This document shows, piece by piece, positions 26,251 to 35,365 of a stretch of DNA of 64,000 bases. Numbering within the stretch: position 1 is the first letter of the stretch; each line of letters starts with the position of its first letter. The DNA comes from Flavobacterium jejuense. GTDB taxonomy: Bacteria; Bacteroidota; Bacteroidia; Flavobacteriales; Flavobacteriaceae. The DNA is taken from assembly GCF_006491595.2 (NCBI RefSeq), contig NZ_VEVQ02000018.1, positions 1 to 64,000 of the forward strand, read 5' to 3'. A model generated the notes under the pieces. That model worked only from the letters and a program-made list of their open reading frames with translations, ran no database searches and was not told the origin of the DNA. The position numbers were made by a program, and so were the translations under genes.

Positions 26251-26819
26251 ATCCTATTGAAACTCGAGATAAACTATTAATAAATAAGATAATGGAGGGT
26301 GATACATTCGCTTTTAAAGATCTAATTGATTTTTATAAGAATGTGTCACTAACCTTAGCTTCTTCTATTGTAAAAAATGAATTACTTGCCGAAGATGTCG
26401 TTCAAACAACATTTATAAAAGTATATCAAAAGCTGCATACTTTTAAGAAAGATGCTAAATTCTCGACTTGGTTGTATCGAATTGTAGTTAATACAGCTTA
26501 TAACGAACTTAAGAAACAAAAAAGACATTCAGATATTGATATAGCAGCTGTTTATTCAATTGAAGTTGATGAAAAGTCAGGGACTTATTTAGAAGAAGAA
26601 GATCAAAAGAAATACATTCAAATGGCATTAAAGACAATAAAAGTTGATGAAGCTTTAGTACTACGTTTGTTTTATTTATACGAACATTCTATTTCTGAAA
26701 TTCAAGAGATAACAGGTTTTAGTAAATCTAAAGTAAAGGTTGATCTGCATAGAGGTAGGATAAATATGGAGCAACAATTAAAAAAAATATTAGGAAATGA
26801 AATAACACATCTATTATGA
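26247..26819 (+). CDS. ECF-type RNA polymerase sigma factor
   Basis: 190 residues from the ATG overlapping the upstream stop. Region 2 is at about 10-85 (DLIDFYKNVSLTLASSIVKN, AEDVVQTTFIKVYQKL, FSTWLYRIVVNTAYNELKK). Region 4 is at about 130-180 (VLRLFYLYEHSISEIQEITG followed by FSKSKVKVDLHRGR). It directs RNA polymerase to a small stress or envelope regulon. It overlaps the next gene by 4 bases as well, which makes a tight three-gene unit. Confidence 0.88.
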   Translation: MNPIETRDKLLINKIMEGDTFAFKDLIDFYKNVSLTLASSIVKNELLAEDVVQTTFIKVYQKLHTFKKDAKFSTWLYRIVVNTAYNELKKQKRHSDIDIAAVYSIEVDEKSGTYLEEEDQKKYIQMALKTIKVDEALVLRLFYLYEHSISEIQEITGFSKSKVKVDLHRGRINMEQQLKKILGNEITHLL

Positions 26820-27148
26820 AAGAAGAACAAATAAAATATATTTTAAAAAAGAGTGAAATAGTTGCTTCAAATGATTTAACTGATAAAATAATGTTACAGA
26901 TTGAAGTAGAAAAAAATAAAGAAATAAATAGTTCTATTGTATCATTTCGTTTTATCATTGGAATATGCACTCTACTTTTTTTTATAGTTGGATTAATTTT
27001 GTATTATTTAAATTTTTCAGTTTTTATGAAAAGTGAGTTAATGAATAAGTCATTCAAAACAATTATTTTTGCTTTTATTACCTTCTTATTGTTAATTTCA
27101 TTTAACCATTTGATTAAACTTAAAACTACAATTACTAATTTATCCTAG
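26816..27148 (+). CDS. Short membrane protein, candidate anti-sigma factor
   Basis: 110 residues. The first about 35 are polar and helical (EEQIKYILKKSEIVASNDLT), then two membrane helices follow (about 44-65 and 82-100). The start overlaps the sigma gene stop (ATGA). A short cytoplasmic N-terminus plus membrane helices, translated together with an ECF sigma factor, is the usual design of an anti-sigma factor. No conserved zinc motif is seen, so this rests on position and topology. Confidence 0.6.
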   Translation: MKEEQIKYILKKSEIVASNDLTDKIMLQIEVEKNKEINSSIVSFRFIIGICTLLFFIVGLILYYLNFSVFMKSELMNKSFKTIIFAFITFLLLISFNHLIKLKTTITNLS

Positions 27149-27236
27149 GCTTTATAAAGTTAAAGAATAGTTATTTTCTAAAAGATGTTTAATATTACTC
27201 TTATATTGAGTTTTAATTAAAAACTATGTGAATTAA

Positions 27237-29477
27237 ATGAGAAAATTAGTTATTAGTATCCTGTTTTTTTATGCAACAATATTTTATGGACAGGAAATTA
27301 TAATAGAAGGATTTGTCTATAATGAAGCTAATAAAGAAACGTTATCGTATGCTACAATTTCTGTTTCAAATAATAATATTGGAACACTAACGAATAATAA
27401 AGGAGAATTTAAAATAATTATTCCAAAAGTAATGGAAAATGACAGCTTAACGGTTTCTTACATCGGTTATAAAACAAAGAGAATAGCTGTTTCCAAAGTA
27501 AAAAATCCACTTATTATTTATTTGAGAGAAAATGAAACCATATTAAATGAAGTAGTAGTAAGTTCATTGACAGCTGATTCAATCATAGAAAAAGCTTTAG
27601 AAAACATTCCAAAGAATTACAATTTGGAACCCTATATAAGCAATGGCTTTTATAGAGTGACTTCACAGAAAGACAAGAGTTACATTCATTTATCGGAAGC
27701 CGTTTTTGATATTTATCAATCTAAAACAAGCAAACCATACCAGCAGTTTAAGCTAGAGAAAATGCGTGCCATTAAAGATGAAAGAGCTTCAAGAGGAATT
27801 GATTTAGGATTAAATCCAAATGGAATATATGAGTTTGATATTGTACACAATATAGAATCAATTGATTTGCTAAATAAGAAAGGCTTAAAGTTGCACAATT
27901 TTAAATTAGTAGGAACAGAATTAGTAAATGGAAATCCAGCATATAAAATTAGTTTTGATCAAAAAGAGACTAAAGAATCTGGTTATAAAGGATATATGCT
28001 TTTAGATAAAAAAACTTTTGCCTTTCTCTATTTTAATTTTGGATTAAGTCCAAAGGGCATGACTTTTCATAAATATGGAAGTGGTGCAGAAAGAACTTTA
28101 ATGAAAGTATTAGGGATTCGTATAACCATGCAAAAAAATGATTTTCAGATTTATTATACTAAAGTTGGAAACCATTTTTACTTGAACAATGTGGGTAATG
28201 ATGCAATCCTTACATTTAAAAGTGAAAGGCAACACTATAATTTTAAAACAGACACTAGAGTAGATTATTTGGTAACAAAGATTGAAACTGATAATGCTCA
28301 GCCATTTGTAGATAATGAGACGCTAGCAGATAGGAAATTGGTAGAAAGACAGCATTCTATTTATGATGTAAATTTTTGGAAAGACTATACCATTATTCTA
28401 CCTACTACTGACTTTAATGCAATTGCCGAGCAACTTGAAGCAAATAATAAAGCGAATGATTATAAGAATGAAATCCAAAATGCGTTAAATAAGATGCCTA
28501 AAGATAAAGTAGCAAGAATAGATTCTATTTTATCTTTTTATAACAAGAGAAAAATATTCAATGGTAATGCTCTAATAGCCTATGAGGGAAAAGTTATTTT
28601 GGAAAAAAGTTATAATAATGATTTTACTCAAAACAATAAAAATTCGCAATTTAGAATAGGTTCTACAAGTAAGACTTTTACAGCAATGCTTATTTTGCAA
28701 TTAGTAAATGAAAATAAATTACAATTTTCAGATACCATAGGTAAATTTCTTCCAAATTATCCGCATAAAAAGATAACAATTGATCAATTATTAAGCCACC
28801 AATCAGGTATTCCAAATTTTTTTAATAATAAAGAATACACTACAAAAATTTTGTCTAATACATATACTATTGAAGAAGTTGTAAATTTATTTTGTAGTGA
28901 TGTTTTGGATTTTGAACCAGGAAGTAAATTTGAATATTCAAATTCAAATTTTACCCTTTTAAGTTTAATTGTAGAGCAAATAACCAAAGCAAATTTTGGA
29001 GAGGTGTTACAACAAAGAATTTTTACACCTTTGGATATGAAAGATACTTATTTTGGAACGAAGCAAAATGATAATATAGTTACAGGCTATCTATATGATG
29101 AAATAGAACCCAAGTATGATTTTGGAAATGTTGGAGGTGCTGGAGGAATTGTTTCAACCACACAAGATTTATATAAATGGAGTAAGGCATTAGAAAATGG
29201 AGAATTAATATCTCAACAAATATTAGAAACGTTATTTATACCGAGAGCAAAATATTTGGATTGGGATGCAGATTATGGTTACGGATGGATGATAGACAAC
29301 TATATGTTTTCAGAATCAAAAAAGCATAAAATCATATATCATCCAGGAACAGATTTAGGATTTTATTCCATGTTTCTAAAACAACCTGATGGAGGAATAA
29401 CAGTAATATTGTTAAATAATACAGGAGAATTTCCAAGGTTTGAAATGACAGAACTAATTTTAAATGAAGTACAATAA
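27237..29477 (+). CDS. Carboxypeptidase-regulatory-like domain fused to a serine beta-lactamase-fold hydrolase
   Basis: 746 residues with a signal peptide (VISILFFYATIFYG). Residues about 20-105 form a carboxypeptidase-regulatory-like beta-sandwich (IEGFVYNEANKETLSYATIS, VSYIGYKTKRI). Residues about 110-390 are an undefined middle region (IEKALENIPKNYNLEPYISN) like that of DUF5686-type outer-membrane proteins. From about 430 the serine hydrolase begins: Ser476-x-x-Lys479 in GSTSKTFTAM, Tyr567 in EYSNSNF, and HPGTDLGFYSMF. Exported enzyme, possibly attached to the envelope. The three-part build is unusual. It stands alone and ends at a strong terminator. Confidence 0.8.
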   Translation: MRKLVISILFFYATIFYGQEIIIEGFVYNEANKETLSYATISVSNNNIGTLTNNKGEFKIIIPKVMENDSLTVSYIGYKTKRIAVSKVKNPLIIYLRENETILNEVVVSSLTADSIIEKALENIPKNYNLEPYISNGFYRVTSQKDKSYIHLSEAVFDIYQSKTSKPYQQFKLEKMRAIKDERASRGIDLGLNPNGIYEFDIVHNIESIDLLNKKGLKLHNFKLVGTELVNGNPAYKISFDQKETKESGYKGYMLLDKKTFAFLYFNFGLSPKGMTFHKYGSGAERTLMKVLGIRITMQKNDFQIYYTKVGNHFYLNNVGNDAILTFKSERQHYNFKTDTRVDYLVTKIETDNAQPFVDNETLADRKLVERQHSIYDVNFWKDYTIILPTTDFNAIAEQLEANNKANDYKNEIQNALNKMPKDKVARIDSILSFYNKRKIFNGNALIAYEGKVILEKSYNNDFTQNNKNSQFRIGSTSKTFTAMLILQLVNENKLQFSDTIGKFLPNYPHKKITIDQLLSHQSGIPNFFNNKEYTTKILSNTYTIEEVVNLFCSDVLDFEPGSKFEYSNSNFTLLSLIVEQITKANFGEVLQQRIFTPLDMKDTYFGTKQNDNIVTGYLYDEIEPKYDFGNVGGAGGIVSTTQDLYKWSKALENGELISQQILETLFIPRAKYLDWDADYGYGWMIDNYMFSESKKHKIIYHPGTDLGFYSMFLKQPDGGITVILLNNTGEFPRFEMTELILNEVQ

Positions 29478-29491
29478 TTTTAAAAAAAACA

Positions 29492-29531
29492 TAAAAAAAC
29501 CTCATAATGTATAGATTATGAGGTTTTTTTA
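29492..29531. terminator. Bidirectional terminator
   Basis: AAACCTCATAAT (29497-29508) pairs perfectly with ATTATGAGGTTT (29515-29526), loop GTATAG, flanked by A's on the left and T's on the right. It serves both the hydrolase gene and rimO. Confidence 0.9.
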
Positions 29532-29545
29532 TTTGGAATCAATTT

Positions 29546-30856
29546 TTAAACTGGTTCTGCATATAAATCAAACTCAGTAGCATCTGTAATTTTCAGCATT
29601 ACAAAATCACCTGTTTTTAAATAATGTTTAGAAGCCTCAACCAAAACTTCATTATCAACATCAGGAGAATCAAATTCTGTTCTTCCAACAAAATATTCTC
29701 CTTCTTTTCTGTCAATTACACATTTAAAAGTTTGACCAATTTTCTCTTGGTTTAAATCCCAAGAAATTTGTGCTTGAATATCCATTATAATTCTTGCTCG
29801 TTCTTGTTTTACATCATCTGGAACATCATCTACTAAGTTGTAAGCATGTGTGTTTTCTTCGTGCGAATAAGCAAAACAACCCAAACGTTCAAAACGCATT
29901 TCTTCAACCCAATTTTTTAAAATCTCAAAATCTTCTTCTGTTTCACCAGGATAACCAACAATTAAAGTGGTACGAATAGCCATTTCAGGAACCGATTTTC
30001 TAAAGTCCTTTAAAAGATTAGTAGTCTTTTCATATGTGGTTCCTCTTCGCATCGATTTCAAAACACTGTCAGAAATATGTTGAAGAGGAATATCAATATA
30101 ATTACAAATTTTTGGTTCTTTTTTCATTAAGTCCAATACTTCCATTGGGAAACCTGTTGGAAAGGCATAATGCAAACGAATCCATTCAATACCTTCAACT
30201 TTTACTAAATTTTCTAACAATTCAGCTAAGTTTCTTTTTTTGTAAATATCTAAACCGTAATAGGTTAAATCTTGAGCAATTAAAATTAACTCTTTAACTC
30301 CGTTTTTAGCTAATTTTTCAGCTTCAATTACTAATTTTTCAATAGGAGTAGAGACGTGTTTGCCTCTCATCAAAGGAATTGCACAGAAACTACACGGTCT
30401 ATCACAACCTTCTGATATTTTTAAATAAGCATAATTTTTGGGAGTAGTGGTTAGACGTTCTCCTATCAATTCGTGTTTATAATCTGCACCTAAAGCTTTT
30501 AATAATAAAGGCAATTCAGTAGTACCAAAAAACTGATCTACATTTGGAATTTCTTTCTCTAAATCAGGACGGTATCTTTCGGATAAACATCCAGTAACAA
30601 AAACTTTATCAACCAAACCTTGTTCTTTTTTATCGGCATATTCTAAAATCATATTCACCGATTCTTCTTTTGCATTGTCAATAAAACCACAAGTGTTAAT
30701 TACAATGATATTGCCTTCATCTTTAGTAGCTTCATGCGTCACTTCTTTGCCATTGGCTTTCAGTTGTCCCATTAAAACTTCACTATCATAGACATTTTTT
30801 GAACATCCTAGTGTAATTACGTTGATTTTATTTTTCTTTAACGATTTGGTTCTCAT
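29546..30856 (-). CDS. rimO: Ribosomal protein S12 methylthiotransferase RimO
   Basis: 436 residues, normal length. It contains the N-terminal cluster domain (INVITLGCSKNVYDSEVLMG, INTCGF, VTGCLSERY), the radical-SAM motif CDRPCSFCAIP, and a C-terminal TRAM domain. It adds a methylthio group to an Asp of ribosomal protein S12 using two iron-sulfur clusters. Single-gene unit; a TAATTTTGC promoter core lies about 50 bp upstream. MiaB is the alternative family, but the GCSKN start is that of RimO. Confidence 0.95.
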   Translation of the reverse strand: MRTKSLKKNKINVITLGCSKNVYDSEVLMGQLKANGKEVTHEATKDEGNIIVINTCGFIDNAKEESVNMILEYADKKEQGLVDKVFVTGCLSERYRPDLEKEIPNVDQFFGTTELPLLLKALGADYKHELIGERLTTTPKNYAYLKISEGCDRPCSFCAIPLMRGKHVSTPIEKLVIEAEKLAKNGVKELILIAQDLTYYGLDIYKKRNLAELLENLVKVEGIEWIRLHYAFPTGFPMEVLDLMKKEPKICNYIDIPLQHISDSVLKSMRRGTTYEKTTNLLKDFRKSVPEMAIRTTLIVGYPGETEEDFEILKNWVEEMRFERLGCFAYSHEENTHAYNLVDDVPDDVKQERARIIMDIQAQISWDLNQEKIGQTFKCVIDRKEGEYFVGRTEFDSPDVDNEVLVEASKHYLKTGDFVMLKITDATEFDLYAEPV

Positions 30857-30905
30857 ATACTTAAAATTAGCTATACTCTTCTGTACTAGACGTTTCTAGA
30901 GAGGT

Positions 30906-30914
30906 GCAAAATTA
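30906..30914 (-). promoter_or_regulatory. Promoter core for rimO
   Basis: On the minus strand TAATTTTGC matches the Bacteroidota TAnnTTTG core, about 50 bp before the rimO start. No clear -33 TTG was seen. Confidence 0.45.
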
Positions 30915-30960
30915 CATAAAATTATTCATTAGAAGCACTAACGCTTGGGAGTTTTTTTAA

Positions 30961-31024
30961 GTTTCTACCTGCTTTCCGTTCTATCTCTCTATAAATAGAG
31001 AGGATGCCACTGCAATCAGGGCTA
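30961..31024 (-). repeat. Intergenic hairpin repeat, copy A
   Basis: Read on the minus strand it starts TAGCCCTGATTGCAGTGGCA then TCC, has the hairpin CTCTCTAT/ATAGAGAG, and continues GATAGAACGGAAAGCAGG. The flanks agree with copy B at 51643-51747 (TAGCCCTGAT...ACATCC, then GATATAGTGGACAGCAGG) while the stem differs. Neither copy codes for protein. I believe similar elements are scattered through Flavobacterium genomes. Confidence 0.7.
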
Positions 31025-31042
31025 TGAGGAAGTTTTGGGTAT

Positions 31043-31071
31043 AAAAAAAATCCTTCTGTAAAGAAGGATTT
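31043..31071 (-). terminator. Terminator for the FadL-like operon
   Basis: AAATCCTTCT and AGAAGGATTT form a 10-bp stem with loop GTAA. The A run at 31043-31050 gives the U tail on the minus strand, 29 bp after the porin stop codon. Confidence 0.85.
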
Positions 31072-31099
31072 CGAATAAATACTCACTGTATTATTTTTT

Positions 31100-32644
31100 T
31101 TAAAAATTAATAGAGTAGGTAAGCGTTACATTATTCTGTATCGTTCTAATTCTTGAGGTATCATTCATACCTGAAGAAACAAAACTTTGATTGTAATTTC
31201 TATGACTGTTTGAATATGCTAAATCTAGTTTGCTTTCACCAAAGTTAAAACCTATTCCACCAGAATAACCAGTTAAGTCTCCCATGGCATAATCAACTTT
31301 AAAAGGACTTTCTTCAAAACGATAACCAGCTCTCAAGCTAAATTGTTTAATTCTATATTCACCACCAATTCTTAATTCTAAAGCATTTTTTAAGTTTGCA
31401 CTCATACTAGAATTAACATCTACATAGGCTGGGTCATTGCTTGGAGAAAATTTTGTATTAGTATAATCTTTCATAGATGCATCAATACTTATTAATCCTT
31501 TTTTGTTAAATACATAAGAAGCACTTCCTGTAAACTTTTGTGCAGTTTGTAAGTGATATGTTGGATATATATTGGTAATGTTAGGAGAAACAATATCAGC
31601 TCCAGTAGAAACTGGTACTCCGTTTTCATAACTTATACCTACTAATGATTGTCTTAACTCGTCATTTAATCTTAACCAAGTTGGAGATTCATAAGCTAGT
31701 CCAACTCTTAGTTCTTCGGTAGCTTGGAAAATAGCTCCTAAATTAAACGAAAAACCAGATCCATAAGTGTAGAGTTCATTATTAAACCTTAATGAGTTTA
31801 ATCGATTTGGACTACTGATATCATTATTTGATTCGTAAACGCTAGAGTTTCTAACATAATCGGTAAAATGCGCATTTAGACTTAAACCCAAATAAAGTTT
31901 GTCTTTATATGAGGTTGCAAAATTTCCAGTTAACTTTCCATTATAGCCAGTACTTGTAATAGAGTTTTCTTGATAATATCTTGCAGGGAAAGGAATATTC
32001 GAAGTATAATTTACATTGCCAAGATCATTCCCATCAACAGGATCAAATAAATAAGCTTGAAACCCTAAGAAAGCTTGTTGTGCAGGAAATCCTAAGCCTC
32101 CTGTTTCACCTAAATAACTATATAAATTTGGAATGGTTTCATTATTTTGTAATTGCATAAATTCCAATGGTAATCCTTGAGCAAAATTTAGAAAATAATT
32201 ACTTACTGAGTTATTAGGATTTGTTCCAGCTGAAAACAATCTGTCATCAAAATTATTAGTATTTTCATAATTTACAGCAATTGAAAACTTTTTCCAATCA
32301 TTATTGGTATCAATAAAAACAAATACAGCTCCTAATTGATTTAAATCAAGAATACTATAATTTTCAGAAGTACTACTACCAAAATAGCTTGATTTGTTTT
32401 TTGTATTAAAACTACTAGCTGTAATACTTGCCATGTTATGATTAAAAATAGCTGATCCGGCAGGGTTAACATTTATAGCTGATAAATCACCACCTAAAGA
32501 TCCGAAGGCACCACTCATTGCTCTAAATCGGGCAGTACCTGTTAAGTTTTCAGTTGCATATCGTAATGCGTCTTGAGTTGTTGTTTCTTGACTCATCCCA
32601 ATAAAAAAGGATAAAAGCAAGGATAGTATATAAAATTTTTTCAT
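31100..32644 (-). CDS. FadL/OmpP1-type outer-membrane transport protein
   Basis: 514 residues with a signal peptide (FYILSLLLSFFIGMSQ). The mature start DALRYATENLTGTARFRAMS and GAFGSLGGDLSAINVNPAGS is the FadL-like signature (glycine-rich hatch, then NPAG). The rest is a long beta-barrel finishing with NNVTLTYSINF, a C-terminal strand ending in Phe. Relatives carry hydrophobic molecules over the outer membrane; the substrate here is unknown. The low-complexity lipoprotein gene lies 48 bp upstream in the same direction. Confidence 0.8.
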   Translation of the reverse strand: MKKFYILSLLLSFFIGMSQETTTQDALRYATENLTGTARFRAMSGAFGSLGGDLSAINVNPAGSAIFNHNMASITASSFNTKNKSSYFGSSTSENYSILDLNQLGAVFVFIDTNNDWKKFSIAVNYENTNNFDDRLFSAGTNPNNSVSNYFLNFAQGLPLEFMQLQNNETIPNLYSYLGETGGLGFPAQQAFLGFQAYLFDPVDGNDLGNVNYTSNIPFPARYYQENSITSTGYNGKLTGNFATSYKDKLYLGLSLNAHFTDYVRNSSVYESNNDISSPNRLNSLRFNNELYTYGSGFSFNLGAIFQATEELRVGLAYESPTWLRLNDELRQSLVGISYENGVPVSTGADIVSPNITNIYPTYHLQTAQKFTGSASYVFNKKGLISIDASMKDYTNTKFSPSNDPAYVDVNSSMSANLKNALELRIGGEYRIKQFSLRAGYRFEESPFKVDYAMGDLTGYSGGIGFNFGESKLDLAYSNSHRNYNQSFVSSGMNDTSRIRTIQNNVTLTYSINF

Positions 32645-32692
32645 AGCAATTCTATTCTATAAATCTGTTTTTTTTAATTGATTTTTAAGATT

Positions 32693-33709
32693 TTATCCTC
32701 TTCCTCCTCTTCCTCCACCAGAACGACCACCACCAGATGATCTTCCTCCTCCAGAAGATCCAGAACTTCTTGTTGGAGTATAGGTTCTTGTTGGAGTGCT
32801 ATTTGTTGACGAAGAACTTCTTCTTGGAGTTGAATATGTACTTGTTCTTGTAGGGTTATTTGTTGGAGTCGAATATGTGTTTCTTGTTCCTGAATTGTTT
32901 CTTGTGTTATTTGAATACGTATTTCTTTTTTCTTTATAAACATTTCTACTATTTAAGTTTCTTGAAGAATATCTTCTAGTAGAATTATTGTTATCTCTTC
33001 TTTGACTGTTGTAGTTGCTATATCTACTTGAGTTTGAAGAATAGTAACTTCCGCCTCTTCTGCCTGAGTTATAGGCTATATTTCTTCCATATCCTCTATA
33101 ATATCCGTTTGACATCCAACCACTGCCATAGTAATAATTATTATAAAATGGACCATATGAGTAGCCACTGTAATAGCTAGGTCCATTCCATGAACTCCAT
33201 CCCCATCCTGGTCCATATGAATTACTCCATGCCCATCCTGGACCATAAAAAGGATTTCTCCATCCCCATCCTGAACCATACCAATTATTCCACCCACCAT
33301 ATTGGTAAGGAGAGTACCAGTTATTAAAACCCATGGTGTCATAATAATTTATAGTAACACTACTAGAGTTGTTCCCCCAACCTGCATTTTGTTGAGAATT
33401 GTCATAATTTCTATATGCAGTAACTGTAGAGTCATTTGATTCAGAAGAGTAATCTTCTACATCTGTAAAATAAGTGTAGTCATCTTGCATGTCTCTAAAT
33501 TGTTCAGAATATTTATTGGACTGCTCCATATTTTGTTCTGAATATTTGTTTTCAACATTGCTTTCGTTTCTTTGGTTCGAGCCATAAACACCATCATTGT
33601 CGTAATATGATGAGTTTTGGTATGAACCACAAGATATGATCAATGTGCTTAGAATTCCGATTAAGGAAAACAAGTGAATTTTTCTTAAAATTGGTAAATT
33701 AGTTTTCAT
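32693..33709 (-). CDS. Low-complexity Tyr/Gly/Ser/Arg-rich lipoprotein
   Basis: 338 residues. The lipoprotein signal ends at LIISCGSYQNSSYY (lipid Cys near residue 27). The middle is rich in aromatic and Gly residues (YGGWNNWYGSGWGWRNPFYG), followed by Arg/Asn/Ser/Thr-rich sequence and a tail of GGGRSSGGGRSGGGRGGRG type. Such compositions occur in Bacteroidota lipoproteins of unknown role; the tail looks like RGG-type sticky sequence. Probably surface or periplasmic. It precedes the FadL-like gene and shares its terminator. Confidence 0.65.
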   Translation of the reverse strand: MKTNLPILRKIHLFSLIGILSTLIISCGSYQNSSYYDNDGVYGSNQRNESNVENKYSEQNMEQSNKYSEQFRDMQDDYTYFTDVEDYSSESNDSTVTAYRNYDNSQQNAGWGNNSSSVTINYYDTMGFNNWYSPYQYGGWNNWYGSGWGWRNPFYGPGWAWSNSYGPGWGWSSWNGPSYYSGYSYGPFYNNYYYGSGWMSNGYYRGYGRNIAYNSGRRGGSYYSSNSSRYSNYNSQRRDNNNSTRRYSSRNLNSRNVYKEKRNTYSNNTRNNSGTRNTYSTPTNNPTRTSTYSTPRRSSSSTNSTPTRTYTPTRSSGSSGGGRSSGGGRSGGGRGGRG

Positions 33710-33723
33710 AAAGTTTTTTTTTA

Positions 33724-33755
33724 TTGTTGGACATCACAAAAATAGTTAGTTTTGC
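33724..33755 (+). promoter_or_regulatory. Promoter of proS
   Basis: TTG at 33724-33726 (or 33727-33729) and TAGTTTTGC at 33747-33755 fit the Bacteroidota -33/-7 pattern with 17-20 bp spacing; the start codon follows at 33808. Confidence 0.55.
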
Positions 33756-33807
33756 GTAACTTTTAGTTAAAATAAATATAAACAAATTTTGTGCCAAAAC
33801 CAAGATA

Positions 33808-35286
33808 ATGAGCAAAAACTTAACAACAAGAGCAGAAGATTATTCAAAATGGTATAACGAATTAGTTGTAAAAGCTGATTTGGCCGAGAATTCAGGAGTA
33901 AGAGGATGTATGGTAATTAAACCATATGGTTATGCAATTTGGGAAAAGATGCAAGCAGAGTTAGATAGAAAATTTAAAGAGACAGGTCATAGTAATGCTT
34001 ATTTTCCTCTTTTTGTTCCCAAAAGTATGTTTGAGGCAGAGGAGAAAAATGCTGAAGGCTTTGCGAAAGAATGTGCTATAGTAACTCATTACAGGTTGAA
34101 AAATGATCCTGATAATAAAGGGAAGTTAATAGTTGATCCTAATGCTAAATTAGAAGAAGAATTAATTGTTCGACCTACTAGTGAAGCTATAATTTGGAGT
34201 ACATATAAAGGATGGGTGCAATCATATAGAGATTTACCTTTGTTGATTAATCAATGGGCAAATGTAGTGCGTTGGGAGATGAGGACAAGATTGTTTTTAA
34301 GAACTGCAGAATTTTTATGGCAAGAAGGACATACTGCGCATGCTACTAGGCAAGAGGCAATTGAAGAATCTGAAAAAATGATGAATGTGTACGCGGATTT
34401 TGTTCAAAACTTTATGGCTATACCTGTAGTAAAAGGATTAAAAACGGAATCAGAGCGTTTTGCTGGTGCTGAAGAAACCTATTGTATAGAAGCTTTAATG
34501 CAAGATGGTAAAGCACTTCAGGCTGGTACTTCTCATTTCTTAGGGCAAAATTTTGCTAAAGCTTTTGATGTTAAATTTGCAAATAAAGAAGGAAAACAAG
34601 AATTTGTATGGGGAACTTCTTGGGGTGTTTCGACACGTTTGATGGGTGCTTTAGTAATGACACATTCAGATGATAACGGTTTGGTTTTACCTCCTAATTT
34701 AGCACCTATTCAGGTTGTTATTGTTCCAATTTATAAGACAGATGAGCAGTTAGATGCTATAACAGGGCAAGTAAATGAATTGGTTGGTGAATTAAGGGAG
34801 CTTAATATCTCGGTTAAATTTGACAATAGAGACACGCATAAGCCAGGATTTAAATTTGCAGAATGGGAGTTAAAAGGAGTACCAGTTCGTTTAGCTGTTG
34901 GTCCAAAAGATATTGAAAATGGTACTTATGAAGTGGCTAGAAGGGATACTTTAACAAAAGAAATTATAGAAAAAGATGGAATAGTTATTTATCTTGAAAA
35001 TTTACTAAAGACAATACAAAGTGACTTGTTTAATAGTGCTATTGATTATAGAAAGCTTCATACTACTGAAGTAAACACTTTTGAAGAGTTTAAAGAAGTT
35101 TTGGAGAACAAAGGAGGTTTTGTGTCTGCACATTGGGATGGAACACCAGAAACTGAAGAAAAGATTAAAGATTTGACAAAAGCAACAATAAGATGTATTC
35201 CTTTGGATCAAGTTGAGGAGGTAGGGAAATGTGTGTTTACTGGTTTGCCTTCTGTAGGAAGGGTCTTATTTGCTAAGGCTTATTAA
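33808..35286 (+). CDS. proS: Proline-tRNA ligase
   Basis: 492 residues, the short ProRS type shared by Bacteroidota, archaea and eukaryotes (no editing insertion). Class II motifs: GYAIWEKMQAELDRKFKETG with FPLFVPKS, motif 2 as NVVRWEMRTRLFLRTAEFLW (then QEGHTAHAT), and motif 3 in GTSWGVSTRLMGALVMTHSD. An anticodon-binding domain follows at about 300-410, then the C-terminal zinc-type domain. It charges tRNA-Pro in the cytoplasm. Two tRNA-Glu genes and rpsT follow, a translation-related neighbourhood. Confidence 0.97.
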   Translation: MSKNLTTRAEDYSKWYNELVVKADLAENSGVRGCMVIKPYGYAIWEKMQAELDRKFKETGHSNAYFPLFVPKSMFEAEEKNAEGFAKECAIVTHYRLKNDPDNKGKLIVDPNAKLEEELIVRPTSEAIIWSTYKGWVQSYRDLPLLINQWANVVRWEMRTRLFLRTAEFLWQEGHTAHATRQEAIEESEKMMNVYADFVQNFMAIPVVKGLKTESERFAGAEETYCIEALMQDGKALQAGTSHFLGQNFAKAFDVKFANKEGKQEFVWGTSWGVSTRLMGALVMTHSDDNGLVLPPNLAPIQVVIVPIYKTDEQLDAITGQVNELVGELRELNISVKFDNRDTHKPGFKFAEWELKGVPVRLAVGPKDIENGTYEVARRDTLTKEIIEKDGIVIYLENLLKTIQSDLFNSAIDYRKLHTTEVNTFEEFKEVLENKGGFVSAHWDGTPETEEKIKDLTKATIRCIPLDQVEEVGKCVFTGLPSVGRVLFAKAY

Positions 35287-35314
35287 AAAAAAATAAAAAT
35301 TTTTTCAAAGATGC

Positions 35315-35345
35315 TTGCGAGAATAAAAAAAAGTTGTAGTTTTGC
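35315..35345 (+). promoter_or_regulatory. Promoter of the tRNA-Glu pair
   Basis: TTG at 35315-35317, 19 bp, then TAGTTTTGC at 35337-35345, 20 bp before the first tRNA. A good match to the Bacteroidota consensus. Confidence 0.65.
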
Positions 35346-35365
35346 ATCCGCATTCGAGAAATAAC

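Noticed and set aside
26728..26970. 80-residue antisense frame across the sigma/anti-sigma junction
   Set aside because: Overlaps two well-supported coupled genes and shows no family features.
32674..32943. Gln/Glu/Val-rich 89-residue frame on the minus strand
   Set aside because: Alternate frame of the low-complexity lipoprotein gene.
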